A DNA stretch of 32,609 nt from Streptomyces solicavernae (GTDB lineage Bacteria > Actinomycetota > Actinomycetes > Streptomycetales > Streptomycetaceae), in NCBI RefSeq assembly GCF_029968095.1, contig NZ_JASCIR010000046.1:1-32609 (forward strand), given 5' to 3'. A program made the translations under genes and the position numbers. The notes under the pieces are model-generated. The model did no database searches. It saw only the letters and a list, made by a program, of their open reading frames with translations, and had not been told where the DNA came from. Shown piece after piece: positions 7,466 to 15,974 of the stretch (positions are counted from its first letter, which is position 1; the number at the start of each line of letters is the position of its first letter).

Positions 7466-8676
7466 CCGCCTCCGTAGTGGTGACCGGCCTCGGCGTCGTC
7501 GCCCCCAACGGCCTGGGCGCCGACGACTACTGGGCGGCCACCCGGGTCGGCAAGAGCGGCATCGGCCGCCTGAGCCGATTCGACCCCAGCCAGTACCCGT
7601 CCCGCCTCGCCGGCGAGATCCACGGCTTCCGGGCCGAGGAGTTCCTGCCGAACCGGCTGATGCCGCAGACCGACCGGATGACCCGCCTGGCGCTCGTCGC
7701 CGCGGACTGGGCCCTGGAGGACGCCGGGGTGCGCCCGCAGGAACTGCCCGCGTTCGACATGGGCGTCGTCACCTCCAGCGCGTCCGGCGGGTTCGAGTTC
7801 GGCCAGCGCGAGCTGGAGCGGCTGTGGAGCCAGGGCAGCGAGTACGTGAGCGCGTACCAGTCCTTCGCCTGGTTCTACGCCGTCAACAGCGGCCAGATCT
7901 CCATCCGGCACGGCATGAAGGGCCCGAGCGGGGTCGTCGTCAGCGACCAGGCCGGCGGCCTGGACTCCGTCGCGCAGGCCCGCCGCCAGGTCCGCAAGGG
8001 CACGCCCCTCGTCGTCTCCGGCGCCGTCGACGCCTCGCTCTGCCCCTGGGGCTGGGTGGCGCAGCAGACCAGCGGACGGCTGAGCACCGGCGACGACCCG
8101 GCCCGCGCCTACCTGCCCTTCGACGCCAGGGCGGCCGGACACGTCCCGGGCGAGGGCGGCGCCCTCGTCATCCTCGAACGTGAGGACCTCGCCCGCGCGC
8201 GCGGCGCCAAGGTCTACGGCCGGATCGCCGGATACGGGGCCACGTTCGACCCGAAGCCGGGCAGCGGACGCCCGCCCGCGCTGGGCAAGGCCATCGAGCT
8301 CGCCCTCGCCGACGCCGGCGTCGACGCGGCCGACGTGGACGTGGTCTTCGCCGACGGCGCGGCCGTCCCCGACCTCGACCGGGCCGAGGCGGACGCGCTG
8401 AACGAGGTGTTCGGGGCCCGGCGGGTCCCGGTGACCGTGCCCAAGACCATGACCGGAGCCCTGTACTCGGGCGCCGGCGCGCTCGACCTCGCGACCGTCT
8501 TCCTCGCCATGGAAGAGGGGCTCGTCCCGCCCACCGTGAACGTCGAGCCTGCCGACGAGTACGGCCTGGACCTCGTGGTGGGCCAGCCCCGCACCACCGA
8601 GGTGCGCACCGCGCTCGTCCTCGCCCGCGGGCAGGGGGGCTTCAACTCCGCGCTCGTGGCCCGCTCCGCCGACTGA
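7462..8676 (+). CDS. Type II PKS chain length factor (KSbeta)
   Basis: A 404-residue KSbeta/CLF. It is homologous to KSalpha but the active-site Cys is replaced by Gln163 (VVSDQAGGLDS), the hallmark of CLFs that decarboxylate malonyl-ACP and set chain length. The N-terminus MTASVVVTGLGVVAPNGLG is canonical. The start ATG overlaps the KSalpha stop by four bases, giving the near-universal 1:1 coupling of the pair. Angucyclines are built on a decaketide, and the surrounding genes predict that length, but I did not derive it from gating residues. Confidence 0.98.
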   Translation: MTASVVVTGLGVVAPNGLGADDYWAATRVGKSGIGRLSRFDPSQYPSRLAGEIHGFRAEEFLPNRLMPQTDRMTRLALVAADWALEDAGVRPQELPAFDMGVVTSSASGGFEFGQRELERLWSQGSEYVSAYQSFAWFYAVNSGQISIRHGMKGPSGVVVSDQAGGLDSVAQARRQVRKGTPLVVSGAVDASLCPWGWVAQQTSGRLSTGDDPARAYLPFDARAAGHVPGEGGALVILEREDLARARGAKVYGRIAGYGATFDPKPGSGRPPALGKAIELALADAGVDAADVDVVFADGAAVPDLDRAEADALNEVFGARRVPVTVPKTMTGALYSGAGALDLATVFLAMEEGLVPPTVNVEPADEYGLDLVVGQPRTTEVRTALVLARGQGGFNSALVARSAD

Positions 8677-8707
8677 CCCACCCTCACGCAAAGGAACCGA
8701 AACCGCC

Positions 8708-8971
8708 ATGGCCCACAAGGAATTCACCCTCGACGACCTGCGCCGCATCCTGATCGAGGCGGCCGGCGCCGACGAGGCCGTCAACCTCGACGGCGACATC
8801 CTCGACACGGACTTCGAGTCCCTGAACTACGAGTCGCTCGCGCTCCTGGAGACCGGCGGCCGCATCGAGCGCGAGTACGGCATATCCCTCGACGAGACCA
8901 CGCTCAGCATCACGCACACCCCGCGCTCGCTCATCGAGACCGTGAACGGCGCCCTCGCCGCCCTGGTCTGA
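8708..8971 (+). CDS. Type II PKS acyl carrier protein
   Basis: An 87-residue ACP with the phosphopantetheine attachment Ser43 in FESLNYESLALLE. The usual motif is L-G-Y-D-S-L; here the residue before the Ser is Glu, a mild variation. An amphipathic helix (TGGRIEREYGI) follows, and the length is typical. It is the third member of the minimal PKS. The AAAGGAA upstream supports the ATG. It would be modified by the PPTase encoded at 10794. The 100-base gap after it contains only a short GC repeat (CCGCGCACCG, 8995-9004 and 9005-9014). Confidence 0.97.
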   Translation: MAHKEFTLDDLRRILIEAAGADEAVNLDGDILDTDFESLNYESLALLETGGRIEREYGISLDETTLSITHTPRSLIETVNGALAALV

Positions 8972-9070
8972 CCGCACACAGCGGGCGTCGACCACCGCGC
9001 ACCGCCGCGCACCGCCGCGCTCGACCGCACCACGTACAGAGTTCACATCGGACCACTGGAGACGACAGAC

Positions 9071-9856
9071 ATGCCAGAGCAGGAGAAGCGGGTCGCGCTT
9101 GTCACGGGAGCCACCAGCGGGATCGGCCTCGCCGCCGCCCGGCTCCTCGCCCAGCAGGGCCACCGGGTGTTCATCGGGGCGCGCGACGCCGACAACGTCG
9201 CCGCGACCGTCAAGGAGCTCCAGGCCGAGGGCCTGGAGGCCGACGGCCGGACCGTGGACGTCCGTTCCGCCGAGGACGTACGGGCCTTCGTCACCGCCGC
9301 CGTCGACACGTACGGCGGCGTCGACGTACTGGTCAACAACGCCGGCCGCAGCGGCGGCGGCGTCACCGCCGACATCGCCGACGAGCTGTGGGCGGACGTC
9401 CTGGAGACCAACCTCACCAGCGTCTTCCGCGTCACCCGCGAGGTGCTCAACACCGGCGGCCTGCGGAACAAGGACCGGGGCCGCATCATCAACATCGCCT
9501 CGACGGCCGGCAAGCAGGGCGTCGTACTCGGCGCCCCGTACTCGGCGTCGAAGCACGGCGTCGTCGGCTTCACCAAGGCCCTCGGCAACGAGCTGGCGCC
9601 CACCGGCATCACCGTCAACGCGGTGTGCCCGGGCTACGTGGAGACCCCCATGGCGCAGCGCGTACGGCAGGGCTACGCCGCCGCGTACGACACCAGCGAG
9701 GACGCCATCCTGGAGAAGTTCCAGGGCAAGATCCCGCTCGGCCGGTACTCCACGCCCCAGGAGGTGGCCGGACTCGTCGGCTACCTGGCCTCCGACACGG
9801 CGGCCTCCATCACCGCGCAGGCGCTCAACGTCTGCGGCGGACTCGGCAACTTCTGA
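9071..9856 (+). CDS. Polyketide C-9 ketoreductase (SDR)
   Basis: A 261-residue short-chain reductase of the ActIII/PgaD/UrdD type. It has the NADPH-binding motif VTGATSGIGLAAARLLA, the NNAG motif (NNAGRSGGG), Ser144 in NIASTAGKQG, Tyr157 and Lys161 in PYSASKHG, and the substrate-loop P-G-Y-V-E-T-P-M segment characteristic of aromatic PKS ketoreductases. It reduces the C-9 carbonyl (polyketide numbering) of the nascent chain, directing the first ring closure. Gene order (ACP, then KR, then ARO/CYC) matches angucycline clusters. The ATG is preceded by GGAG at a suitable distance. Confidence 0.97.
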   Translation: MPEQEKRVALVTGATSGIGLAAARLLAQQGHRVFIGARDADNVAATVKELQAEGLEADGRTVDVRSAEDVRAFVTAAVDTYGGVDVLVNNAGRSGGGVTADIADELWADVLETNLTSVFRVTREVLNTGGLRNKDRGRIINIASTAGKQGVVLGAPYSASKHGVVGFTKALGNELAPTGITVNAVCPGYVETPMAQRVRQGYAAAYDTSEDAILEKFQGKIPLGRYSTPQEVAGLVGYLASDTAASITAQALNVCGGLGNF

Positions 9857-9877
9857 CCTGCCTCAAGGGAGCTGAAC

Positions 9878-10813
9878 ATGACCATCCGTGAGGTCGAGCA
9901 CGAGATCACCGCGGCCGCACCGGCCGAGACGGTGTACCGGCTCATCGCCGAGGTCGAGAACTGGCCGCGGATCTTCCCGCCGACCATCCACGTCGAGCAC
10001 GTGGAGCGCGGTGCGAACGACGAGCGCATCCAGATCTGGGCCACCGCCAACGGCGAGCCCAAGAACTGGACTTCGCGCCGCACCCTGGACCCCGGCAGCC
10101 TGCGCATCGACTTCCGCCAGGAGGTGTCGACCCCGCCCGTCGCGGCCATGGGCGGCGCCTGGATCATCGAGCCGCTCTCCGCGACGGAGTCGAGGATCCG
10201 GCTGCTGCACGACTACCGGGCGGTCGACGACGACCCCGACAGCCTGAAGTGGATCGACGAGGCCGTCGACCGCAACTCCCGCTCGGAGCTGGCCGCGCTG
10301 CGGACCAACGTCGAACGGGCCCACGCCGAGGACGAACTCACCTTCTCCTTCGAGGACTCCGTCACCGTCGACGGCGCCGCCAAGGACGTCTACGAGTTCA
10401 TCAACGAGGCACAGCTGTGGTCGCAGCGGCTGCCCCACGTGGCCACGGTGCGCCTGACGGAGGACACCCCCGGCCTGCAGACCCTGGAGATGGACACGCG
10501 CGCCAAGGACGGCTCCGTGCACACCACCAAGTCGTACCGGGTGACGTTCCCGCACCACAAGATCGCCTACAAGCAGGTGACCCTGCCGGCCCTCATGACG
10601 CTGCACACCGGCTACTGGACGTTCACCGAGACCGACACCGGCGTCACCGCGTCCTCCCAGCACACCGTCGTCCTCAACACCGCGAACATCGCCCGGATCC
10701 TGGGCGAGGACGCCACGGTCGCCGACGCCCGCGCGTACGTGCACAACGCGCTCAGCACCAACAGCAAGGCCACCCTCGGGCACGCGAAGGCCCATGCCGA
10801 GGGCCGGCGCTGA
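9878..10813 (+). CDS. Two-domain aromatase/cyclase (ARO/CYC)
   Basis: A 311-residue didomain member of the START/Bet v1-like polyketide cyclase family, as expected for reducing type II PKSs (ActVII, JadD, PgaL/UrdL types). Domain 1 spans about residues 1-145 (VYRLIAEVENWPRIFPPTIH, WASRR-type strand, RIDFRQEVSTPPVAAMGGAW). Domain 2 spans about 155-311 (VYEFINEAQLWSQRLPHVAT, ETDTGVTASSQHTVVLN). It closes and aromatises the first ring after C-9 reduction. AAGGGAG lies 7 bases before the ATG. Its last codons overlap the PPTase start by 20 bases. Confidence 0.96.
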   Translation: MTIREVEHEITAAAPAETVYRLIAEVENWPRIFPPTIHVEHVERGANDERIQIWATANGEPKNWTSRRTLDPGSLRIDFRQEVSTPPVAAMGGAWIIEPLSATESRIRLLHDYRAVDDDPDSLKWIDEAVDRNSRSELAALRTNVERAHAEDELTFSFEDSVTVDGAAKDVYEFINEAQLWSQRLPHVATVRLTEDTPGLQTLEMDTRAKDGSVHTTKSYRVTFPHHKIAYKQVTLPALMTLHTGYWTFTETDTGVTASSQHTVVLNTANIARILGEDATVADARAYVHNALSTNSKATLGHAKAHAEGRR

Positions 10814-11669
10814 CGCGAGCGGGCCAGGGGCGCCGACGCCGCCGCGCCGTGTACTGCGCGAACCGGCCGAACTCTCCCTGTGGTTGATCCGCCCGCCGTT
10901 GCCGGACAGCCCCGCAGCGGGCCGTCTCGCGGCCCACGAGCTCGACGAGGCCGAGGCACGGCGGGCGGAGCTGTTCGTACGTCCCCAGGACCGGGTGCAG
11001 TACCTGTCCGCGCACATCGCGCTGCGACGGATTCTGGCGGCCTCCACCGGATACCCGCCGGACCGGCTGCGCCTGGGACGGGAACCGGGACCGCTGTGGG
11101 CGCACCGCAGGAACAAGCCCGTACTGCTGTATCCGCCCGCACCGGTGCACTTCTCGCTGTCGCACAGCCACGGACTGATCCTCATCGGCACGGCCGCCGC
11201 CGTCGTCGGGGTGGACGTCCAGCGCATCCCGTCGCCGGGCACGGTCGAAGTGTGCGGGCCGGCGCTGCACCCGGCCGAGTGGCGTGAGCTGCGCGCCCTG
11301 CCGCACGCCCAGCGGCAGGGTGCCTTCGCCCGGCTGTGGACCCGCAAGGAGGCCTACCTGAAGGGCCTCGGCACCGGCCTCGGCCGCGGCCCCGCCCGCG
11401 ACTACCTGGGCGCCGGCACCGACGCCGACGCCCCGCCGGGCCCGCCGGGCTGGGTCGTCCGCGACGTCCTGGCCGGGTCCCAGCACGCGGCCGCCGCCGC
11501 CCTGGCAACCCCCACGGAACCCGTCATCACGCTGCGTTCGGTGCCCGTGGCGTGCCTGTACGGCGGCGCGGCCGGACAGCCGCTGTCCGCGGCACCGCTA
11601 CTCGCTTGGAGAAGGAGAGGTTCATGGACGCTTCGGTGGTCGTTGTTGGAGCGGGACCCGCCGGGCTGA
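10794..11669 (+). CDS. 4'-phosphopantetheinyl transferase, Sfp type (JadM-like)
   Basis: A 291-residue PPTase. The motifs are SLSHSHGLI, then VGVDVQRI (metal-binding Asp141), then W-T-R-K-E-A-Y-L-K (Glu186, Lys190), which together define the Sfp/AcpS superfamily. It transfers phosphopantetheine from CoA to the PKS ACP. Cluster-encoded PPTases occur in angucycline loci (JadM in jadomycin). It starts inside the end of the aromatase/cyclase gene, and its tail (Arg/Trp-rich, probably dispensable) overlaps the next gene by 46 bases, an unusually long overlap. The start is somewhat uncertain because the first 20 residues are low-complexity; the overlap supports ATG 10794. Confidence 0.93.
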   Translation: MPRAGADASGPGAPTPPRRVLREPAELSLWLIRPPLPDSPAAGRLAAHELDEAEARRAELFVRPQDRVQYLSAHIALRRILAASTGYPPDRLRLGREPGPLWAHRRNKPVLLYPPAPVHFSLSHSHGLILIGTAAAVVGVDVQRIPSPGTVEVCGPALHPAEWRELRALPHAQRQGAFARLWTRKEAYLKGLGTGLGRGPARDYLGAGTDADAPPGPPGWVVRDVLAGSQHAAAAALATPTEPVITLRSVPVACLYGGAAGQPLSAAPLLAWRRRGSWTLRWSLLERDPPG

Positions 11670-13105
11670 TGCTCGCCGGGGAGCTACGGCTCGCGGGGAC
11701 CGACGTCACGGTGCTCGAACGCCATCCCCGGCGCACCGGGGAGTCCCGGGGGATCGGCCTGACCATCGGCACCATGGAGGTGTTCGACCAGCGCGGACTC
11801 CTGGCCCGGCTCGGCGCCTACGAGACCGGCACCATGGGGCACTTCGGCGGCCTCCCGCTGGACATGGGCATCCTCGGCGCCGCCCACGAGGCCGCCCGCA
11901 CCGTCCCGCAGTCCGTCACCGAGGAGGCCCTGGAGGCGTGGGCCACGGACCTCGGCGCCGACATCCGCCGCGGCCACGAGGTCGTCTCGCTGCGGGACGA
12001 CGGCGACGGCGTGACGGTGACGGTGCGACATGACGACGGGCAGGAGGAGATACGCGCCCGCTTCCTCGTCGGCTGCGACGGCGGGCGCAGCACCGTACGC
12101 AAGGCCGCCGGGTTCGACTTCCCCGGCACGGCGGCCACCACCGAGATGCTCCTCGCCGACCTGCGCGGCGTGGAGCTCGAACCGCGCATGACCGGCCAGC
12201 AGGTCGGCGGCGGCTTCGTGATGGTCGCGAAACTCGCCGGCGGCATCCACCGGGTCATCGTCGGCGAGCACGGCATCCCGCCGCGGCGGCGCACCGGACC
12301 GCCCGCTTTCACCGAGGTCGCCGACCTCTGGAAGCGGCTCACCGGCACCGACATCGCGCACGCGGAGCCGGTCTGGGTCAGCGCCTTCGGCGACGCCACC
12401 CGGCAGGTCACGGAGTACCGGCGCGGGCGGATCCTGCTGGCCGGCGACTCCGCCCACGTCCACCTGCCCGCGGGCGGCCAGGGCATGAACACCAGCGTCC
12501 AGGACGCGCACAACCTCGGCTGGAAGCTGGCCCTCGTCCTGCGCGGCGACGCCCCCGAGGCGCTGCTCGACACGTACCACACCGAACGCCACGCCGTGGG
12601 GCAGGGGCTGCTCGCCAACACCCGGGCGCAGAGCCTGCTCGTCCTGGGCGGCGAGGAGGCCCAGCCGCTGCGCAGCGTGCTCGCCGAGCTCATCGAGTAC
12701 CCGGAGGTCGCCCGCCACCTCGCGGCCAAGGTCAGCGGCCTCGACATCCGGTACGAGGCCGGCGCCGGCGGCAACCCGCTGCTCGGCCGACGGCTCCCGC
12801 ATCTCCCGGTCACCACCCGGGCCGGGGACACCACCAGCACCGCGCTGCTGCGCACCGGCCGCGGCGTGCTCCTCGACCTCGACGACAACGCCGTGCTGCG
12901 GCGCCGCGCACAGGGCTGGCGCGACCGCGTCGACCTCGTGACCGCCACCCCCGGCCCGGTCCCCGAAGGCAGCCCGCTGACCGGCACCACCGCCGTGCTG
13001 CTGCGCCCGGACGGGTATGTGGCCTGGGCGGCGCCCGGCAGCCACCACGACCTGGCCACCGCCCTGAACCGCTGGTTCGGACCGGCCTCGGGACAGGGCC
13101 GATGA
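11624..13105 (+). CDS. FAD-dependent aromatic hydroxylase, PgaE/UrdE-like
   Basis: A 493-residue flavoprotein monooxygenase of the p-hydroxybenzoate hydroxylase class. It has the Rossmann motif VVVVGAGPAGLMLAGELRLAG at residues 5-25, the G-C-D-G-G-R-S-T-V (DG) motif near residue 150, the L-L-A-G-D-S-A-H (GD) motif near 275, then GGQGMNTSVQDAHNLGWKLA. A C-terminal thioredoxin-like region of about 110 residues is present. In angucycline clusters this enzyme catalyses the first post-PKS oxygenation, at C-12 of the UWM6/prejadomycin-type intermediate. GGAGAAGGAGAGG precedes the ATG. The stop overlaps the next start (ATGA at 13102). Confidence 0.94.
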   Translation: MDASVVVVGAGPAGLMLAGELRLAGTDVTVLERHPRRTGESRGIGLTIGTMEVFDQRGLLARLGAYETGTMGHFGGLPLDMGILGAAHEAARTVPQSVTEEALEAWATDLGADIRRGHEVVSLRDDGDGVTVTVRHDDGQEEIRARFLVGCDGGRSTVRKAAGFDFPGTAATTEMLLADLRGVELEPRMTGQQVGGGFVMVAKLAGGIHRVIVGEHGIPPRRRTGPPAFTEVADLWKRLTGTDIAHAEPVWVSAFGDATRQVTEYRRGRILLAGDSAHVHLPAGGQGMNTSVQDAHNLGWKLALVLRGDAPEALLDTYHTERHAVGQGLLANTRAQSLLVLGGEEAQPLRSVLAELIEYPEVARHLAAKVSGLDIRYEAGAGGNPLLGRRLPHLPVTTRAGDTTSTALLRTGRGVLLDLDDNAVLRRRAQGWRDRVDLVTATPGPVPEGSPLTGTTAVLLRPDGYVAWAAPGSHHDLATALNRWFGPASGQGR

Positions 13106-15117
13106 CGCCGTACGAACAGGACGCAGACGTCGTCGTGGTGGGCGCGGGGCCCGTCGGGCTGTTCCTCGCCGCCGAACTGCGCGGCGGCGGTGCCCGCACC
13201 CTCGTACTGGAGCGCCGCACCGAGCCCAGCGGCGAGTCCCGGGCCTCGGTCCTGCACACCCGCACGATGGACATCTTCGCCGACCGCGGCCTGCTGCCCC
13301 GACTCGGCGAGCTCCCGCCGGTGGGCCCGGGGCACTTCGGCGGCCTCCGACTCGACCTGGCCGAAGCCGACCCGGACCACCCCCTGGCCGGTCAGTGGGA
13401 GTGCCTGCAGCACCACTTGGAGGCGGAGCTGGAGCGCCACGCGCTCGACCTGGGCGCCGAGATCCGCCGCGGCCACACCGTGACCGGCCTGCGGCAGACC
13501 CCGGACGGCGTACGGCTCGACGTACGGGGCCCGGACGTCGAGCCGTACACCGTCACCGCCGGATACGTGGCCGGCTGCGACGGCGAGCGCAGCACCGTGC
13601 GGGAACTCGGCGGCTTCGAACTCGCCGGGCGCGCCGCCGACAAGGTGATGCTGCGGGCCGACGTCGCCGGGCTCGACATCGACAACCGGCGCCTGCAGCG
13701 CTTCCCCGACGGGATCGCCACCGCGTACCGCAGGCCCGACGGCACCACCCGGCTGATGGTCCACCGGTTCGGCGTCCAGCCGGACGGCGAACCGGACTTC
13801 GACCAGGTGAGCGCCGCCTGGGCGGACGTGACCGGCGAGGACATCCGGCATGGCCGGGCGCTCTGGCTGAACCGCTTCGACAACACGTCCCGGCAGGTCA
13901 CCGAGTACCGGCGGGACCGGGTGCTGCTCGCCGGGGACGCCGCGCACCTGCAGATGCCGGTCGGCGGACAGGCCGTCAACCTCGGTCTGCAGGACGCGGC
14001 CTGCCTCGGCCGGCGGCTCGCCGGCACGGCCACGTCGGGCGCCCCGCCCGAGAGCCTCGGCTTCTACCACGCGGCACGCCACCCGGTCGGGGCCCGCACC
14101 CTGACCAACATCCAGGCGCAGGCACAGCTGCTGTTCGGGGGCGACGAGGTCACCGCCGTACGGGAAGTCCTCGGCGAAGTCCTGGAGTTCGGGGCGGCCC
14201 GCCGTCACCTGGCCCGCATGATCAGCGGCCTCGACGTACCCGCCGACCCGCCGCCCGACCCTCCGCCCACGGACCCGCGGCCCGCCGGCCGCGGGCCCGC
14301 AGGCCCGCCCGCTGGGCGGCACCCCTCGACCACCCACCGACCCGGAAGGCCACCCGTGGACAGGCTCACCGACAAGACCGCCCTCGTGACCGGCTCAAGC
14401 CGCGGCATCGGCAGGGCCACCGCCGTCCGCCTCGCCCGCGAGGGCGCCCTGGTCGCCGTGCACTACGCGGCGAACGACGAGGCGGCCGACGAGACCGTCG
14501 CCCTCATCGAGAAGGACGGCGGCCGTGCCTTCAAGGTCCGGGCCGAACTCGGCGTCCCCGGCGACGTGCACGAGCTGTTCCTGGGCCTGGAACGCGGCCT
14601 CAAGGAGCGGACCGGGGACACCCGCCTCGACATCCTGGTCAACAACGCGGCCGTGACGTCGACGGGTTCGGCGCCCGAGGACCTCACCCCCGAGGAGTTC
14701 GACCGCTGCTTCGCCGTCAACGCGAAGGCGCCGTACTTCATCGTGCAGCGGGCCCTCGGCCTCATGCCGCACGGCGGGCGCATCGTCAACATCTCCACCG
14801 GCGTGACCCGCACCGCCGTGCCCGACCAGCTGGCCTACGCCATGACCAAGGGCGCCGTCGAACAGCTCACCTTCCAGCTGGCGCGCGTCATCGCGCCGCG
14901 CGGCATCACCATCAACAGCGTGGCGCCGGGCATCACCGACAACGGCGGCGCGATCTTCGACAACGCGGACGCGGTCGCGGCGATGTCGCAGTTCTCCGCG
15001 TTCAACCGGGTCGGCGAGGCCGGTGACGTCGCCGACGTCATCACCTTCCTGACCACCGACGAGGCCCGCTGGATCACCGGCGCCTTCATCGACGCCACCG
15101 GCGGCACGCTCGCCTGA
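13102..15117 (+). CDS. FAD hydroxylase fused to short-chain reductase, PgaM/UrdM-like
   Basis: A 671-residue two-domain protein. Residues 1 to about 385 are a flavin hydroxylase (VVVVGAGPVGLFLAAEL, GCDGERSTVRE near 158, LLAGDAAHLQMPVGGQ near 277) that lacks the thioredoxin-like tail of its upstream neighbour. A Pro-rich linker (about 386-418) follows, then a complete SDR (from residue 419) with VTGSSRGIGRATA, NNAA and YAMTK. In PgaM the hydroxylase part oxidises the angucycline core (C-12b) and the reductase acts at C-6, and the reductase is also made separately from an internal start; the same signal is seen here at 14344-14358. The residue 13 before the catalytic Tyr, usually Ser, is Thr here. 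A free-standing paralogue of the SDR half lies at 19955. Confidence 0.95.
   Translation: MTPYEQDADVVVVGAGPVGLFLAAELRGGGARTLVLERRTEPSGESRASVLHTRTMDIFADRGLLPRLGELPPVGPGHFGGLRLDLAEADPDHPLAGQWECLQHHLEAELERHALDLGAEIRRGHTVTGLRQTPDGVRLDVRGPDVEPYTVTAGYVAGCDGERSTVRELGGFELAGRAADKVMLRADVAGLDIDNRRLQRFPDGIATAYRRPDGTTRLMVHRFGVQPDGEPDFDQVSAAWADVTGEDIRHGRALWLNRFDNTSRQVTEYRRDRVLLAGDAAHLQMPVGGQAVNLGLQDAACLGRRLAGTATSGAPPESLGFYHAARHPVGARTLTNIQAQAQLLFGGDEVTAVREVLGEVLEFGAARRHLARMISGLDVPADPPPDPPPTDPRPAGRGPAGPPAGRHPSTTHRPGRPPVDRLTDKTALVTGSSRGIGRATAVRLAREGALVAVHYAANDEAADETVALIEKDGGRAFKVRAELGVPGDVHELFLGLERGLKERTGDTRLDILVNNAAVTSTGSAPEDLTPEEFDRCFAVNAKAPYFIVQRALGLMPHGGRIVNISTGVTRTAVPDQLAYAMTKGAVEQLTFQLARVIAPRGITINSVAPGITDNGGAIFDNADAVAAMSQFSAFNRVGEAGDVADVITFLTTDEARWITGAFIDATGGTLA
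14344..14358 (+). promoter_or_regulatory. Internal ribosome binding site and GTG start for the separate SDR domain
   Basis: Inside the hydroxylase/reductase fusion, GGAAGG (14344-14349) lies six bases before an in-frame GTG (14356-14358). The GTG begins exactly at the SDR domain (VDRLTDKTALVTG). Translation from here would give a free reductase of 253 residues ending at 15117. An internal start at the same place is known for PgaM; its use here is inferred from the well-placed Shine-Dalgarno sequence. Confidence 0.7.
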
Positions 15118-15171
15118 GCCTGAGCCTGAGCCTGAGCCTTAGCCCGAGCCTGAGCCCGAGCCCGAGCCCGA
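15112..15171 (+). repeat. Ten tandem hexamers (GCCTGA/GCCCGA) spanning a stop codon
   Basis: Ten hexamers run from the last codons of the fusion gene into the intergenic gap: GCCTGA x4, GCCTTA, GCCCGA, GCCTGA, GCCCGA x3. The first unit contains the real TGA stop (15115-15117), so the expansion adds several in-frame stops and does not lengthen the protein. The T/C variation lies at one position, with one A-to-T change. The 93-base gap to the next gene otherwise contains only its ribosome binding site. Confidence 0.9.
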
Positions 15172-15209
15172 GCAGCCCCACCCAACTCGACCAGTGTGAG
15201 AGGCAAGCC

Positions 15210-15974
15210 ATGTCCGCCGACACCGCGCGCATCGCCGTAGTCACCGGCGCCAACAAGGGGATCGGCCGTGAGATCGCCCGGCAGCTCGCCGAGCGCGGCC
15301 TGACCGTCTACCTGGGGGCCCGGGACGAGCAGCGCGGCCGCGCCGCCGCCGACGCGCTGCGCGCCGAAGGCCACGACGTGAGGTTCCTGCACCTCGACGT
15401 CACGGACGAGACCTCCGTCGCCCGCGCCGCCGGACGCCTCCAGGAGGAGTCCGGAGTCCTGCACGTCCTCGTCAACAACGCCGGCATCGGCGGCCCGATG
15501 CAGCCCCCCAGCGAAACCCCCGCCGAGCAGGTGCGCGCCGTCTACGAGACCAACGTGTTCGGCGCCATCACCGTGACCAACGCCCTGCTGCCCCTGCTGC
15601 GCAAGGCCCCCTCCGCCCGGATCGTCAACGTGAGCAGCGCGATCGGCTCGCTGTCGGCGGCTGCCGCGAACCACGACCCGACCGGAGTGCACCCGCCCGG
15701 ACAGTTCCCGGTGATGCTCTCGTACGCCACGTCGAAGAGCGCCCTCAACGCGGTCACCCTGGCCTACGCCAACGAGCTGCGCGGCACCGGCATCCTCGTC
15801 AACGCCGCCTCCCCGGGCTTCGTCGCGACCGACATCAACGGCCACCACGGACAGCTCACCACCGAACAGGGCGCGCACATCCCGGTGCTGCTCGCCACCC
15901 TCGACGACGACGGGCCCACCGCCCGGTTCCTCGGCGAGGACGGCACGCCCGAAGGCCAGGTGCTGGACTGGTGA
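15210..15974 (+). CDS. Short-chain dehydrogenase, carbonyl-reductase type
   Basis: A 254-residue SDR with VTGANKGIGREIARQLAERG at the N-terminus, LHLDVTDETSV, NNAGIGGP, S-S-A-I-G-S-L and YATSKSALN. A segment of about 20 extra residues precedes the Tyr (AAANHDPTGVHPPGQFPVML), as in CBR1-type carbonyl reductases and unlike the PKS ketoreductase at 9071. It probably reduces a ketone or quinone during tailoring; the substrate is not deducible. Translational coupling to the following exporter gene (GTGA at 15971) places it in the tailoring operon. Confidence 0.9.
   Translation: MSADTARIAVVTGANKGIGREIARQLAERGLTVYLGARDEQRGRAAADALRAEGHDVRFLHLDVTDETSVARAAGRLQEESGVLHVLVNNAGIGGPMQPPSETPAEQVRAVYETNVFGAITVTNALLPLLRKAPSARIVNVSSAIGSLSAAAANHDPTGVHPPGQFPVMLSYATSKSALNAVTLAYANELRGTGILVNAASPGFVATDINGHHGQLTTEQGAHIPVLLATLDDDGPTARFLGEDGTPEGQVLDW

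Noticed and set aside
11818..14337. An 839-residue open frame on the minus strand opposite the two flavoprotein genes, and similar long antisense frames elsewhere (e.g. 1515-3230, 21379-23511).
   Set aside because: High-GC shadow frames. The plus-strand frames carry full family motifs, normal starts and coupled overlaps, while the antisense translations are Arg/Gly/His-rich with no recognisable domain.
15210..15974. A second polyketide C-9 ketoreductase.
   Set aside because: The extra segment before the catalytic Tyr and the overall text match CBR1-type carbonyl reductases, not the ActIII-type protein at 9071.
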